From: CAVURS01 sp963795385
Lineage (GTDB): Bacteria; Actinomycetota; Actinomycetes; Actinomycetales; CAVURS01
DNA length: 64,000 nucleotides
Direction: 5' to 3'
NCBI GenBank assembly: GCA_963795385.1
Contig: CAWCHK010000009.1
Span: 208,567-272,566 of the forward strand
The notes under the pieces were generated by a model that was not told the origin of the DNA, did no database searches, and saw only the letters and a program-made list of their open reading frames with translations. Made by a program: the position numbers and the translations under genes. Below are positions 44,823 to 53,645 of the stretch, piece by piece. Position 1 is the first letter of the stretch. The number at the start of each line of letters is the position of its first letter.

Positions 44823-45115
44823 CCGGGGGTTCCACGTCACCCAGCGCGACTGCGGCCCGGAGCTGGCGGCGACCTGACACCGCAGCCAGGTCCGCCGCCG
44901 AGGCGGTGCGCCCGAGCCGGGCCAGGACCCTGGGTCGGGCGGGGCCGGGTCCGGACGCCGACCAGGCTCCTGGGTCGGGCTGCCGACGAGGCGTTCGATC
45001 CGCCGGACCGAAAAATGGGGGCCCGGGCTGCGGACCGGCTGGCCTAGGCTCGGGGCCGCACCTGGTGGTCGCGCCGGAGGTGCGCCGCCTGTCGCCGAAC
45101 GCCGAGGAGAGTGCT
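44823..45115 (+). promoter_or_regulatory. proS upstream region with candidate -10 box
   Basis: 293 bp without a supported gene. TAGGCT at 45045-45050 fits an actinobacterial -10 box and would give proS a leader of about 60 nt. An A5 run followed by a G5CCC tract (45011-45023) is unusual in this GC context. I see no T-box specifier or antiterminator pattern. Confidence 0.35.
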
Positions 45116-46879
45116 GTGCCGCTTCGCATGTCCACGCTGTTCCTGCGCACCCTGCGTGAGGACCCGGCGGACGCCGAGCTGCCCAGCCATCGCCTGCTGG
45201 TGCGCGGCGGCTACATCCGGCGGGTCGCCCCCGGCATCTACACCTGGCTGCCGCTCGGCCTGCGGGTGCTGCGCAAGGTCGAGGCGATCGTGCGCGAGGA
45301 GATGGACGCGGCGGGCGCGCAGGAGCTGCTGTTCCCGGCCCTGCTGCCGCGCGAGCCCTACGAGGAGACCGGCCGGTGGGAGGCCTACGGCGACGGCATC
45401 TTCCGGCTCAAGGACCGCAAGGACAACGACTACCTGCTGGGGCCGACCCACGAGGAGATGTTCACCCTCACGGTCAAGGACCTGTTCTCGTCCTACAAGG
45501 ACCTGCCGCTGGCGCTCTACCAGATCCAGACCAAGTACCGCGACGAGGCCCGGCCCCGCGCCGGCATCCTGCGCGGCCGCGAGTTCGTCATGAAGGACTC
45601 CTACTCCTTCGACGTCTCCGACGAGGCGTTCCTCGCGTCGTACCAGCTGCACCGGGATGCCTACATCAGGATCTTCGCGCGCCTCGGCCTGCGCTACGTC
45701 ATCGTCGCGGCGATGTCCGGCGCGATGGGCGGGTCGGCGAGCGAGGAGTTCCTCGCCACGGCGGAGAACGGCGAGGACACCTACGTCCGCTGCACCAACT
45801 GCGACTACGCCGCGAACGTCGAGGCGGTGCGGGTCCCGGTGCCCCCGGTCGTGGACGCCTCCGGCACGCCGGCCGCCCACGTCGAGGACACCCCGGACAC
45901 GCCGACCATCGCCACCCTTGTCGACCTGCTGAACGAGCGGTTCCCGCGTGGCGACCGGGCCTGGCAGGCGGACGACACCCTCAAGAACGTCGTCGTCATG
46001 GTGCGGCAGCCGGACGGCACCCGCGAGCCGCTGGCCATCGGCGTGCCCGGCGGTCGCGACGTCGACGAGAAGCGGCTGCAGGCCCAGCTCGAGCCCGCCG
46101 TCCTCGAGCCCTTCACCGAGGAGGACTTCGCGCGGAACCCGGCCCTGACCAAGGGCTACATCGGGCCGCGGGCCCTGGGCGAGCAGCAGGCCAGCGGCAT
46201 CCGGTTCGTCGTCGACCCCAGGGTCGTGGACGGCACGGCCTGGGTGACCGGCGCCGACCAGGCCGGGCACCACGTCCTGGATCTCGTCGCCGGGCGGGAC
46301 TTCACGCCCGACGGCACGATCGAGGCGGCCGAGGTCCGCGAGGGCGACCCGTGCCCGGTCGACGGCGCACCGCTGACGGCTGCCCGCGGCATCGAGATGG
46401 GCCACATCTTCCAGCTCGGCCGCAAGTACGCCGAGGCGCTGGGGCTGAAGGTCCTCGATCAGAACGGCAAGCAGGTCACCGTCACGATGGGCTCGTACGG
46501 CGTCGGCGTCTCGCGGGCCGTCGGCGCGGTGGCCGAGCAGACCCTGGACGAGATCGGTCTGTGCTGGCCGCGCTCGATCGCCCCTGCGGACGTCCACCTG
46601 GTGGCGACCGGCAAGGACGACGAGGTGTTCGCGGCCGCCGAGCGGATCGTCGCCGGGCTCGAGGCGCACGGCCTGGAGGTGCTCTACGACGACCGCCGCG
46701 GCGTGAGCCCCGGTGTGAAGTTCAAGGACGCGGAGCTGCTCGGGATGCCCACCATCGTCGTCGTGGGTCGCGGCCTGGCCGACGGCGTGGTCGAGGTGCG
46801 CGAGCGACGCACGGGGGAGCGGGCCGAGGTGCCGGTCGGCGACGCGGTCGCCCGGATCGTGGCGCAGGTCCGCCGTTGA
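45116..46879 (+). CDS. proS: Prolyl-tRNA synthetase (bacterial type with editing insertion)
   Basis: Class II synthetase of 587 aa charging tRNA-Pro. Motif 2 (YRDEARPRAGILRGREFVMKD) and motif 3 (GSYGVGVSRAVGAVAEQ) flank the YbaK-like INS editing insertion (about residues 225-405), so this is the bacterial form. The anticodon-binding domain is at the end (LYDDRRGVSPGVKFKDAELLG). GTG 45116 has GAGGAG 7 bp upstream; ATG 45128 is an alternative. The HAD gene begins on its stop codon. Confidence 0.95.
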   Translation: MPLRMSTLFLRTLREDPADAELPSHRLLVRGGYIRRVAPGIYTWLPLGLRVLRKVEAIVREEMDAAGAQELLFPALLPREPYEETGRWEAYGDGIFRLKDRKDNDYLLGPTHEEMFTLTVKDLFSSYKDLPLALYQIQTKYRDEARPRAGILRGREFVMKDSYSFDVSDEAFLASYQLHRDAYIRIFARLGLRYVIVAAMSGAMGGSASEEFLATAENGEDTYVRCTNCDYAANVEAVRVPVPPVVDASGTPAAHVEDTPDTPTIATLVDLLNERFPRGDRAWQADDTLKNVVVMVRQPDGTREPLAIGVPGGRDVDEKRLQAQLEPAVLEPFTEEDFARNPALTKGYIGPRALGEQQASGIRFVVDPRVVDGTAWVTGADQAGHHVLDLVAGRDFTPDGTIEAAEVREGDPCPVDGAPLTAARGIEMGHIFQLGRKYAEALGLKVLDQNGKQVTVTMGSYGVGVSRAVGAVAEQTLDEIGLCWPRSIAPADVHLVATGKDDEVFAAAERIVAGLEAHGLEVLYDDRRGVSPGVKFKDAELLGMPTIVVVGRGLADGVVEVRERRTGERAEVPVGDAVARIVAQVRR

Positions 46880-47615
46880 GTGCAGGGGTCGTCCAGGCGG
46901 TCGTCTTCGACTGGGGCGGAACGCTGACGCCCTGGCACACCATCGACTTCCGCGACCAGTGGATGGCCTACGCCCGGCACCACGCCCGCGCCTCGGGCCG
47001 CACCGAGGAGGCCGCGACCGACCTCGCCGAGCAGATCATGGAGCGGGAGCGGGAGGCCTGGCTCCGGTTGCGGGGCGACGGCGGGAGCGCGCGGATCGAG
47101 GAGATCCTGGCCGGGGCCGGGATCGGCTCCGACGACCCGGCCCACCCGGCGGCGCTGGCGGCGTACGAGGAGTTCTGGGAGCCGCACACGATCACCGACC
47201 CTGAGGTGCGTCCGTTGTGGGAAGGCTTGCAGGACAGGGGGATTCGGGTCGGGGTGCTGAGCAACACGATCTGGTCCCGGGCCTACCACGAGGCGATCTT
47301 CGCCCGCGACGGCGTCCTCGACCTGCTCGACGGCGCCGTCTACACGTCGGAGATCGCGCACGCCAAGCCGCACGTCGAGGCGTTCCGCGCGGCCCTGGAC
47401 GCGGTCGGGGTGAGCGACCCGGCAGCCGCGGTCTACGTCGGCGACCGGGCGTACGAGGACGTCCACGGCGCCCAGCAGGCCGGGCTGCGCGCGGTCCTGG
47501 TCCCGCACTCGGACATCCCGGCCGAGCAGCAGGTCCCCGTGGACGTGCAGCCGGACGCGGTCGCGCCCCGGCTGCTCGACCTGCTGGACATCGTGGACCG
47601 GTGGCGGGGGCCTGA
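46876..47615 (+). CDS. HAD-superfamily hydrolase, stop displaced by a G-run deletion
   Basis: Haloacid-dehalogenase-type phosphatase of about 245 aa. Motif I AVVFDWGGTLTPW has the Asp nucleophile but Trp and Gly replace the usual DxD spacing (DWGGT, a known variant). Motif II is VGVLSNTIWS, motif III Lys in EIAHAKPHVEAF, motif IV VYVGDRAYEDVHGAQQAG. A TTG start overlaps the proS stop (TTGA). As written the frame has no stop until 48426. One additional G in the run at 47606-47610 restores a TGA at 47613-47615. Confidence 0.8.
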
Positions 47616-48426
47616 CTCCGGCGCTCGGCGCCGCGGCTCACGTCACGGACCTGCCGGGCGCCCGGACGGTCGCGATCCTGCTGGTCGCCGGCTTCCTGGC
47701 CGGGTATCTCGACGCGGTCGTCGGGGGCGGCGGGCTGGTGCAGCTGCCGATGCTGTTGCTGATGCTGCCGGCCGCCGCGCCGATCCAGATCCTCGCGACC
47801 AACAAGGTGGCCTCGATCTGCGGGACGACGGTGAGCGCCGCGACGTACGCGCCGCCGGGTCCGGCACCGACCTGCGGACCGCGGTGCCGCTGACCGCGCT
47901 GGCGCTGGCGGGGGCGGTCGGCGGGGCGCTCACCGCCGGGCTGGTGCCGAAGGCGCAGTTCCGCCAGGTCGTGCTGCTGGCGCTCGTCGTCGTCGCGACG
48001 GTGGTGTGGCTGCGGCCCGCCCTCGGCGCCGAGCCGGTGCCGCGCTTCCACGGCCACCGCCACCTGCTGGCCGCGGGCCTGAGCGGCCTCGCGATCGGCT
48101 GGTACGACGGCGCGGTCGGTCCTGGCACCGGCACGTTCCTGGTGTTCACCCTGGTCGGGCTGATCGGCCTGGACTTCCTGCGGGCGAGCGCCGCGGCCAA
48201 GATCGCCAACGTCGCGACGAACCTCGGCGCGCTGCTGGTGTTCATCCCCCAGGGGGCGCCGCTGTGGCGGATCGGGCTCCTGATGGGGTGCGCCAACCTG
48301 GTCGGCGGCTTCCTCGGCGCGCGGACCGCCCTGGCAAGAGGGGCCCGCTTCGTGCGGCTGGTCTTCCTGCTCGTCGTAGCGGTCCTGATGGTCCGCCTCG
48401 GCTACCAGATCGCGCAGGCCGCCTAG
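47601..48426 (+). pseudogene. TSUP (TauE/SafE) family membrane protein, two frame breaks
   Basis: Sulfite exporter TauE/SafE-like permease. The N-terminal half (VAILLVAGFLAGYLDAVVGGGGLVQLPMLLL in part: AGYLDAVVGGGG) and the C-terminal half (IGWYDGAVGPGTGTFLVFTL, ANLVGGFLGARTALARG) both carry the family's repeated glycine motif, but in different frames. The switch is near 47848-47870 (after SICGTTVSAATYA). A G added at 47606-47610 also creates a GTG start at 47601, overlapping the HAD stop. Two single-base corrections give a complete gene, so I suspect assembly indels. Confidence 0.75.
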
Positions 48427-48444
48427 CCCGGGCAGTGGCGGCGG

Positions 48445-48813
48445 CTAGGGCTCGACCCGGGAACGCAGGAGGCAGAACTCGTTACCCTCCGGGTCGGCCA
48501 GCACGTGCCAGCTGACGTCGTCGGCCTGCCCGATGTCGACCGGCCGGGCGCCGAGGGCGAGCAGGCGCTCCAGCTCTGCGGGCTGCTCGCGGTCGGTGGC
48601 GTTGACGTCCAGGTGCAGCCGGTTCTTGCCGGACTTCGGCGGGTCCGGCACAACCAGGAGGTCGATCGCGAACCGCGCGTCCGGTCCGTCCTGGATCCGG
48701 ATGCCCTCGTCGTCGCGCTCGGTGACCTGCCAGCCGAGGACCGCGGTCCAGAACCGGGCGAGGAGCTCGGCGTCCGTGCAGTCGATACACAAAGAGGTGA
48801 TCCGGTTGGCCAT
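48445..48813 (-). CDS. VOC-superfamily (glyoxalase-like) protein
   Basis: 122-aa single-domain vicinal-oxygen-chelate fold, glyoxalase/bleomycin-resistance-like. Pattern: SLCIDCTDAELLARFWTAVLGW, ARFAIDLLVVPDPPKSGKNRLHLDV and WHVLADPEGNEFCLL. The HLDV and EFCLL segments are the usual metal-ligand strands. Substrate unknown. Convergent with the TSUP gene. Confidence 0.85.
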   Translation of the reverse strand: MANRITSLCIDCTDAELLARFWTAVLGWQVTERDDEGIRIQDGPDARFAIDLLVVPDPPKSGKNRLHLDVNATDREQPAELERLLALGARPVDIGQADDVSWHVLADPEGNEFCLLRSRVEP

Positions 48814-48942
48814 GCGCCTTTCCTAGCAGCCGGCGCGCACCGGCCAGGCGAGGGACGTGACGGCGCCACCCACCGGCTGCGCCGCGAGCCCGACGCCGTC
48901 GGGAGTAGGCCGTCGTACACGCCACGAGGAGGACGACGGACC

Positions 48943-50339
48943 GTGCCTACGCCCGACCTGATGATCCGCGCCCGACGGATCGTCACGCCCAGCGGGGAGC
49001 GCGCCGGCGCCGTGCTCGTCCGCGACGGCCGCATCGTCGAGGTCCGACGCGGCCCGGGTCGGCGAGGTGCCCGGCCCCGTCCGGACGCCGGACGACCGGG
49101 ACGACCGCCACGCCGGTGACTCGGCGTCAGGGAGGTCCTGGACGTCCCGGACGACTGCGTGCTGATGCCCGGGCTGGTCGACAGCCACGTGCACGTCAAC
49201 GAGCCGGGGCGCACCGAGTGGGAGGGCTTCGCGACCGCGACCGCGGCCGCGGCGGCCGGGGGCGTCACCACCATCGTCGACATGCCCCTCAACAGCCTGC
49301 CGCCGACCGTGGACGTCGCCGCGCTCACCGCCAAGCAGGACGCCGCCCGGGGCCAGGTGGGAGTCGACGTCGCCTTCTGGGGCGGCGCCATCCCGGGCAA
49401 TCTGGACGACCTGGAGGCCCTGCACGAGGCCGGGGTCGTCGGGTTCAAGTGCTTCCTGCTGCCCTCCGGCGTCGAGGAGTTCCCCCCGCTCGACGGCGAG
49501 CAGCTCCGGGCGGCGATGCGACGGATCGCCTCCTTCGGCGGCCTGCTCATCGCCCATGCCGAGGACGCCGCTCTCACCGACTCGGCCGTCCACGAGATCG
49601 GCCCGACGTACGGCAGCTTCCTGGCCTCCCGGCCCCAGGCGGCCGAGATCACCGCGATCGACCACCTTCTCCAGGCGACCCGCGAGACCGGCTGCCGCAC
49701 CCACATCGTGCACCTGTCGGCCGCCACGGCCGTGCCCGAGGTCGTCGCGGCCAAGGCCGAGGGGCTGCCCCTGACGGTGGAGACCTGCCCGCACTACCTG
49801 ACGCCTGACGGCCGAGCAGATCCCTGACGGCGCGACGCAGTTCAAGTGCTGCCCGCCGATCCGGGAGGCCACCAACCGGGACGCGCTCTGGGACGCGCTC
49901 ACCGGCGGCGTCATCGACTGCGTCGTGTCGGACCACTCGCCGTGCACCGTCGCCATGAAGCGGCTGGACGTCGGTGACTTCGGCCTGGCCTGGGGTGGCA
50001 TCGCCTCGGTGCAGCTGTCCCTGCCGGTGATGTGGACCGAGGCATCGCGCCGCGGCGTTGCCCTGGCCGACCTGTGTACCTGGATGTCCACCCGCCCGGC
50101 GGAGCTGACCCGGCTGCCCGGCCGGGGTGCCATCCAGGCGGGGAACCGGGCCGACCTGGTGGTGTTCGCGCCGGACGAGACGTTCGTCGTCGACCCGGCG
50201 AAGCTGCACCACCGCAACCCGGTCACCGCCTACGCCGGGCGGCAGCTGCGCGGCGTCGTCCGCAGCACCCTCTTGGGGGGTGCGCCGGTCGACACCGCGC
50301 AGCGGCGCGGCGCGGCTGCTCCGCCGGGGAGCGGTCTGA
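48943..50339 (+). pseudogene. allB: Allantoinase (cyclic amidohydrolase), several frame breaks
   Basis: Dihydroorotase-fold amidohydrolase opening allantoin to allantoate. Start GTG 48943 gives PDLMIRARRIVTPSGERAG. The metal site PGLVDSHVHVNEPGRTEWEGF, the carboxylated-Lys region VVGFKCFLLPSGVEEFP, LIAHAEDAAL, HIVHLSAATAVPEV and VSDHSPCTVAMKR are all present, so the fold is complete. Breaks: two compensating shifts between about 49045 and 49130 (with an apparent TGA at 49117), an extra C near 49806, and an extra G near 50310, after which a family-like ending LLRRGAV stops at 50339. Four independent single-base events in an otherwise conserved gene point to sequence error. Confidence 0.85.
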
Positions 50340-50347
50340 GAGCGCGT

Positions 50348-51832
50348 CTACCGCCGACGCGGGGATGGCTGAGGCAGGTGCGGTGCGCGTCCTCGTCCTC
50401 GTCCCGCGAGACGCCGCCGTGCTCCATGGCCTCCTGCAGGACGTTCGTGCCGGCTTCCGGCGGCGCGTTCCAGTGGTTGAAGAGCAGGTTCAGGCTGAAC
50501 ACCACGATCACCGTCGAGGTGATCGCCGACCCGAAGATGGTCTGGAACCAGTCCGGGAACTGGTCGTAGATGTGCGCGTTGAACGCCGGTACGAGCCCGA
50601 CGGCCAGCGCGGTGGCCACGATCAGCAGGTTGTGGTTGTCCTCGAACTCGAACCTTGTGCAACGTGCGGATGCCGATCGAGGTGACCATCGCGAACATCA
50701 CCGTCGCGGCCCCGCCGATGACGGGCTGCGGGAGGCCCGCGACGAGCTGTCCGATCTTGGGGATGATCCCCATGACCAGCAGCAGCACGCCGCACACGGT
50801 GACCACCCAGCGACTGCGGACCTTGGTCATCCCGATCAGGCCGACGTTCTCGGCGTACGCCGTGTCGGGGAAGGAGTTCATGAATCCCGCGAGCAGGCCC
50901 GAGAGGCCGTCGGTGGCCAGGCCGCGGGCGAGGTCACTCGGGGAGAGCTCCTTGTCGACCATCTCGGCGACGGCCAGCATGTCTGCCGTCGACTCGGTGT
51001 AGGTCACCAGCATCACGATGCACATCGAGATGATGGCGGCAGCCTTGAAGGTCGGTGCCCCGAAGTGGAAGGGCTCGGCGATCCCGAACCACTTCGCGTC
51101 GCCCACGGCCGAGCCCCAATGGATCATGCCGCCCATCGGCCACGCGATCAGGGTGCCGACGACGATCGCGATCAGGACCGCGATCTGGCTGAGGAAGCCG
51201 GTGGTGAACCGGGTGATCAGGACGATCAGCAGGATCACCAGCCCGGCCAGCGCGATGTGCGATGGAGCGCCGAAGGACTTGATCGGCGTCAGCGCGCCGG
51301 TCTTGAAGTCCTGCGAGTACTGCTGCCCGGCGATCAGGCCGATGTCCGCGCCGATCAAGGAGAGGCCGATCACCGCGATGACGGTGCCGGTCACGAGCGG
51401 CGGGAAGAAGCGCAGCACCATCGAGAACGGCTTGGCGATCAGCAGCCCGAAGACACCGGAGCAGATCAGCGCGCCGTAGACGGCTTGGATGCCGTACTTG
51501 TTGGCGATGATGATCATCGGGTTCAGGACCGTGAACGTCGCGCCCGCGACGACCGGCAGCCGGACCCCCATGATCTTGCCGATGCCGACCGACTGGATGA
51601 TCGTGGCGATGCCCGAGACCAGCAGGTCGGCGCTGACCAGGATGCCGATGTCGTGTTCCTTGAGGCCGACGGCCGGCCCGACGATCAGCGGGACGGCCAC
51701 CGCCCCGGCGTACATGATGAAGAGGTGTTGGAGTCCCAGGACGAACAGGCGCTGGGACGGCAGTACCTCGTCGACGGGATGCACGGGGGTCGGCCCCCCA
51801 GGTCCTCGCGGAGCGGTCTTCGTGTCAGACAT
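50348..51832 (-). CDS. NCS2-family purine/ureide permease, frameshifted near the C-terminus
   Basis: Nucleobase-cation symporter-2 (uracil/xanthine/urate permease). The start is ATG 51832. Visible motifs: QRLFVLGLQHLFIMYAGAVAVPLIVG, TESTADMLAVAEM, and FMNSFPDTAYAENVGLIGMTKVRSR, the NCS2 signature. After SIGIRTLHKV the frame turns Arg-rich and ends at 50348. In the next frame the normal sequence continues (LAVGLVPAFNAHIYDQFPDW, NLLFNHWNAPPEAG), open to 50230. One extra base near 50655 explains this. Neighbours suggest allantoin, urate or xanthine uptake. Divergent from the malate synthase gene. Confidence 0.85.
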   Translation of the reverse strand: MSDTKTAPRGPGGPTPVHPVDEVLPSQRLFVLGLQHLFIMYAGAVAVPLIVGPAVGLKEHDIGILVSADLLVSGIATIIQSVGIGKIMGVRLPVVAGATFTVLNPMIIIANKYGIQAVYGALICSGVFGLLIAKPFSMVLRFFPPLVTGTVIAVIGLSLIGADIGLIAGQQYSQDFKTGALTPIKSFGAPSHIALAGLVILLIVLITRFTTGFLSQIAVLIAIVVGTLIAWPMGGMIHWGSAVGDAKWFGIAEPFHFGAPTFKAAAIISMCIVMLVTYTESTADMLAVAEMVDKELSPSDLARGLATDGLSGLLAGFMNSFPDTAYAENVGLIGMTKVRSRWVVTVCGVLLLVMGIIPKIGQLVAGLPQPVIGGAATVMFAMVTSIGIRTLHKVRVRGQPQPADRGHRAGRRARTGVQRAHLRPVPGLVPDHLRVGDHLDGDRGVQPEPALQPLERAAGSRHERPAGGHGARRRLAGRGRGRAPHLPQPSPRRR

Positions 51833-52082
51833 TCAGTCTCCCAGGGGTGGAGTCTGCGCGACCGCGTCGCCACGGCTGCGCAGGAGCGGTCCGCGGGCCC
51901 CGGTGAACCTCTCCCGCTGCGGGATGCTAGACCTGCGACGGCCTCCGAAACAGCAGGTGCGCCACGCCAAAGATGTTTCGTTACCCACGGGCTAGGCTTC
52001 CCGTGCTCCGGGGCATCTCGTAACCAGTGGACCGTCGACCAGCCAGCGCTGGCCGGCGCGGCAGATGGGAGTGCTCGAAACC
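51833..52082. promoter_or_regulatory. Divergent promoter region, permease and malate synthase
   Basis: About 250 bp without a gene. TAGGCT (51993-51998) is a candidate -10 for the malate synthase. On the other strand TAGCAT (51924-51929) could serve the permease. CGAAAC (51946-51951) and GTTTCG (51975-51980) form a widely spaced inverted repeat between them, a possible site for an AllR/IclR-type regulator, none of which is encoded in this window. Confidence 0.4.
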
Positions 52083-53645
52083 ATGGCGGTTGAGGTGTCC
52101 GGACCCCCGGTCGAACGTTCCGAGGAGATCCTGACCGACGGTGCGCTCGAGCTCGTCGGCCGGCTCCACGAGGAGTACGCCGCACGTCGGGCCGAGCTGC
52201 TCGAGCGGCGACAGGCGCGACGCGAGGAGGTCGCTCGGAGCGGGCGGCTGGACTTCCTGCCCGAGACCGCCGACGTCCGCGGCGGCGACTGGCAGGTGGC
52301 GCCGGCGCCGGCGGACCTGCGCGACCGGAGGGTGGAGATCACCGGGCCGACCGAGCGCAAGATGATGATCAACGCGCTGAACTCCGGCGCCAAGGTCTGG
52401 CTCGCCGACCTGGAGGACGCCAACACACCGCACTGGCGCAACGTCGTCGGCGGCCAGGTGAACCTCTACGACGCGGTGCGCGGCACGGCGTCGTACACCT
52501 CACCGGAGGGCAAGCACTACCAGGTCCGCACCGACATCGCGCTGCCGACGGTCGTCATGCGGCCGCGAGGGTGGCACATGGACGAGCGCCATCTGACCGT
52601 CGACGGCCGGCCCGGCGTTGGTGCGCTCGTCGACTTCGGCCTGCACTTCTTCCACAACGCGAAGGCGTTGCTGGACAACGGTTCTGGACCGTACTACTAC
52701 CTGCCGAAGATGGAGAGTCATCTCGAGGCGAGACTGTGGAACGACGTCTTCGTCACGGCCCAGGAGGCGCTCGGGATCCCACGAGGCACCATCCGCGCGA
52801 CCGCCCTGATCGAGACCATCCCGGCGGCCTTCGAGATGGAGGAGATCCTCTACGAGCTGCGCGAGCACGCGTCGGGGCTGAACGCCGGCCGGTGGGACTA
52901 CCTCTTCAGCATCATCAAGTACTTCCGGGACGCGGGGCCGGAGTTCGTCCTGCCGGACCGGGCCTCCGTGACCATGACGTCGCCCTTCATGCGGGCCTAC
53001 ACCGAGCTCCTCGTGCGCACCTGCCACCGGCACGGCGCCTTCGCCATGGGCGGTATGGCGGCGTTCATCCCCTCCCGGCGAGACCCGGACGTCAACGCGG
53101 TCGCGCTGGCCAAGGTCAGGGACGACAAGACCCGCGAGGTCACCGACGGGTTCGACGGCTCGTGGGTCGCCCACCCGGACCTCGTGCCCGTGGCGCAGGA
53201 GATCTTCGACCGGGCCTTCGGCGACGAGCCGAACCAGCTGGGGCGCCGGCGTGAGGACGTGCAGGTCGAGGCCCGGCAGCTGATCGACCTGTCCGGCGTC
53301 GCCGGCGCGGTCACGAGCGAGGGCCTGCGGCACAACGTCGACATCGGCGTGCGCTACGTCGCCGCCTGGCTGTCCGGCAACGGTGCCGCCGCGATCGACA
53401 ACCTGATGGAAGACGCTGCGACAGCTGAGATCTCGCGGTCGCAGATCTGGCAGTGGGTGCACGGCTCGGTATCGCTCGCCGACACCGGGGAGACGGTCAC
53501 GGCGGCGATGGTCCGCGGGCTGCTCGACCAGACGGCGTTCGAGGATCCGTACTACGCGGACGCTCGGCGGGTCTTCGAGCAGGTGGCCCTGGACGACGAC
53601 TTCGCGGCCTTCCTGACCACTCCGGCCTACGCCCTGATCGACTGA
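52083..53645 (+). CDS. aceB: Malate synthase A
   Basis: Condenses glyoxylate and acetyl-CoA to malate. 520 aa from ATG 52083 (526 aa from ATG 52065; the later start has GGGAG upstream). Landmarks: VEITGPTERKMMINALNSGA, WLADLEDANTPHWRNV, the signature YYYLPKMESHLEARLWNDVF, and MGGMAAFIPSRRDPDVN. Size and motifs are type A rather than type G. Next to allantoinase it would consume glyoxylate released from ureide breakdown, as in Streptomyces aceB/allB clusters. Its stop overlaps the next start (TGATG). Confidence 0.94.
   Translation: MAVEVSGPPVERSEEILTDGALELVGRLHEEYAARRAELLERRQARREEVARSGRLDFLPETADVRGGDWQVAPAPADLRDRRVEITGPTERKMMINALNSGAKVWLADLEDANTPHWRNVVGGQVNLYDAVRGTASYTSPEGKHYQVRTDIALPTVVMRPRGWHMDERHLTVDGRPGVGALVDFGLHFFHNAKALLDNGSGPYYYLPKMESHLEARLWNDVFVTAQEALGIPRGTIRATALIETIPAAFEMEEILYELREHASGLNAGRWDYLFSIIKYFRDAGPEFVLPDRASVTMTSPFMRAYTELLVRTCHRHGAFAMGGMAAFIPSRRDPDVNAVALAKVRDDKTREVTDGFDGSWVAHPDLVPVAQEIFDRAFGDEPNQLGRRREDVQVEARQLIDLSGVAGAVTSEGLRHNVDIGVRYVAAWLSGNGAAAIDNLMEDAATAEISRSQIWQWVHGSVSLADTGETVTAAMVRGLLDQTAFEDPYYADARRVFEQVALDDDFAAFLTTPAYALID

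Noticed and set aside
44823..45115. T-box leader for proS
   Set aside because: No T-box core sequence or antiterminator stem; only a candidate -10 box.
45376..48426. 1016-residue frame joining HAD and TSUP
   Set aside because: Its first part is a shadow of proS; the HAD-TSUP fusion disappears with a single G correction at 47606-47610.
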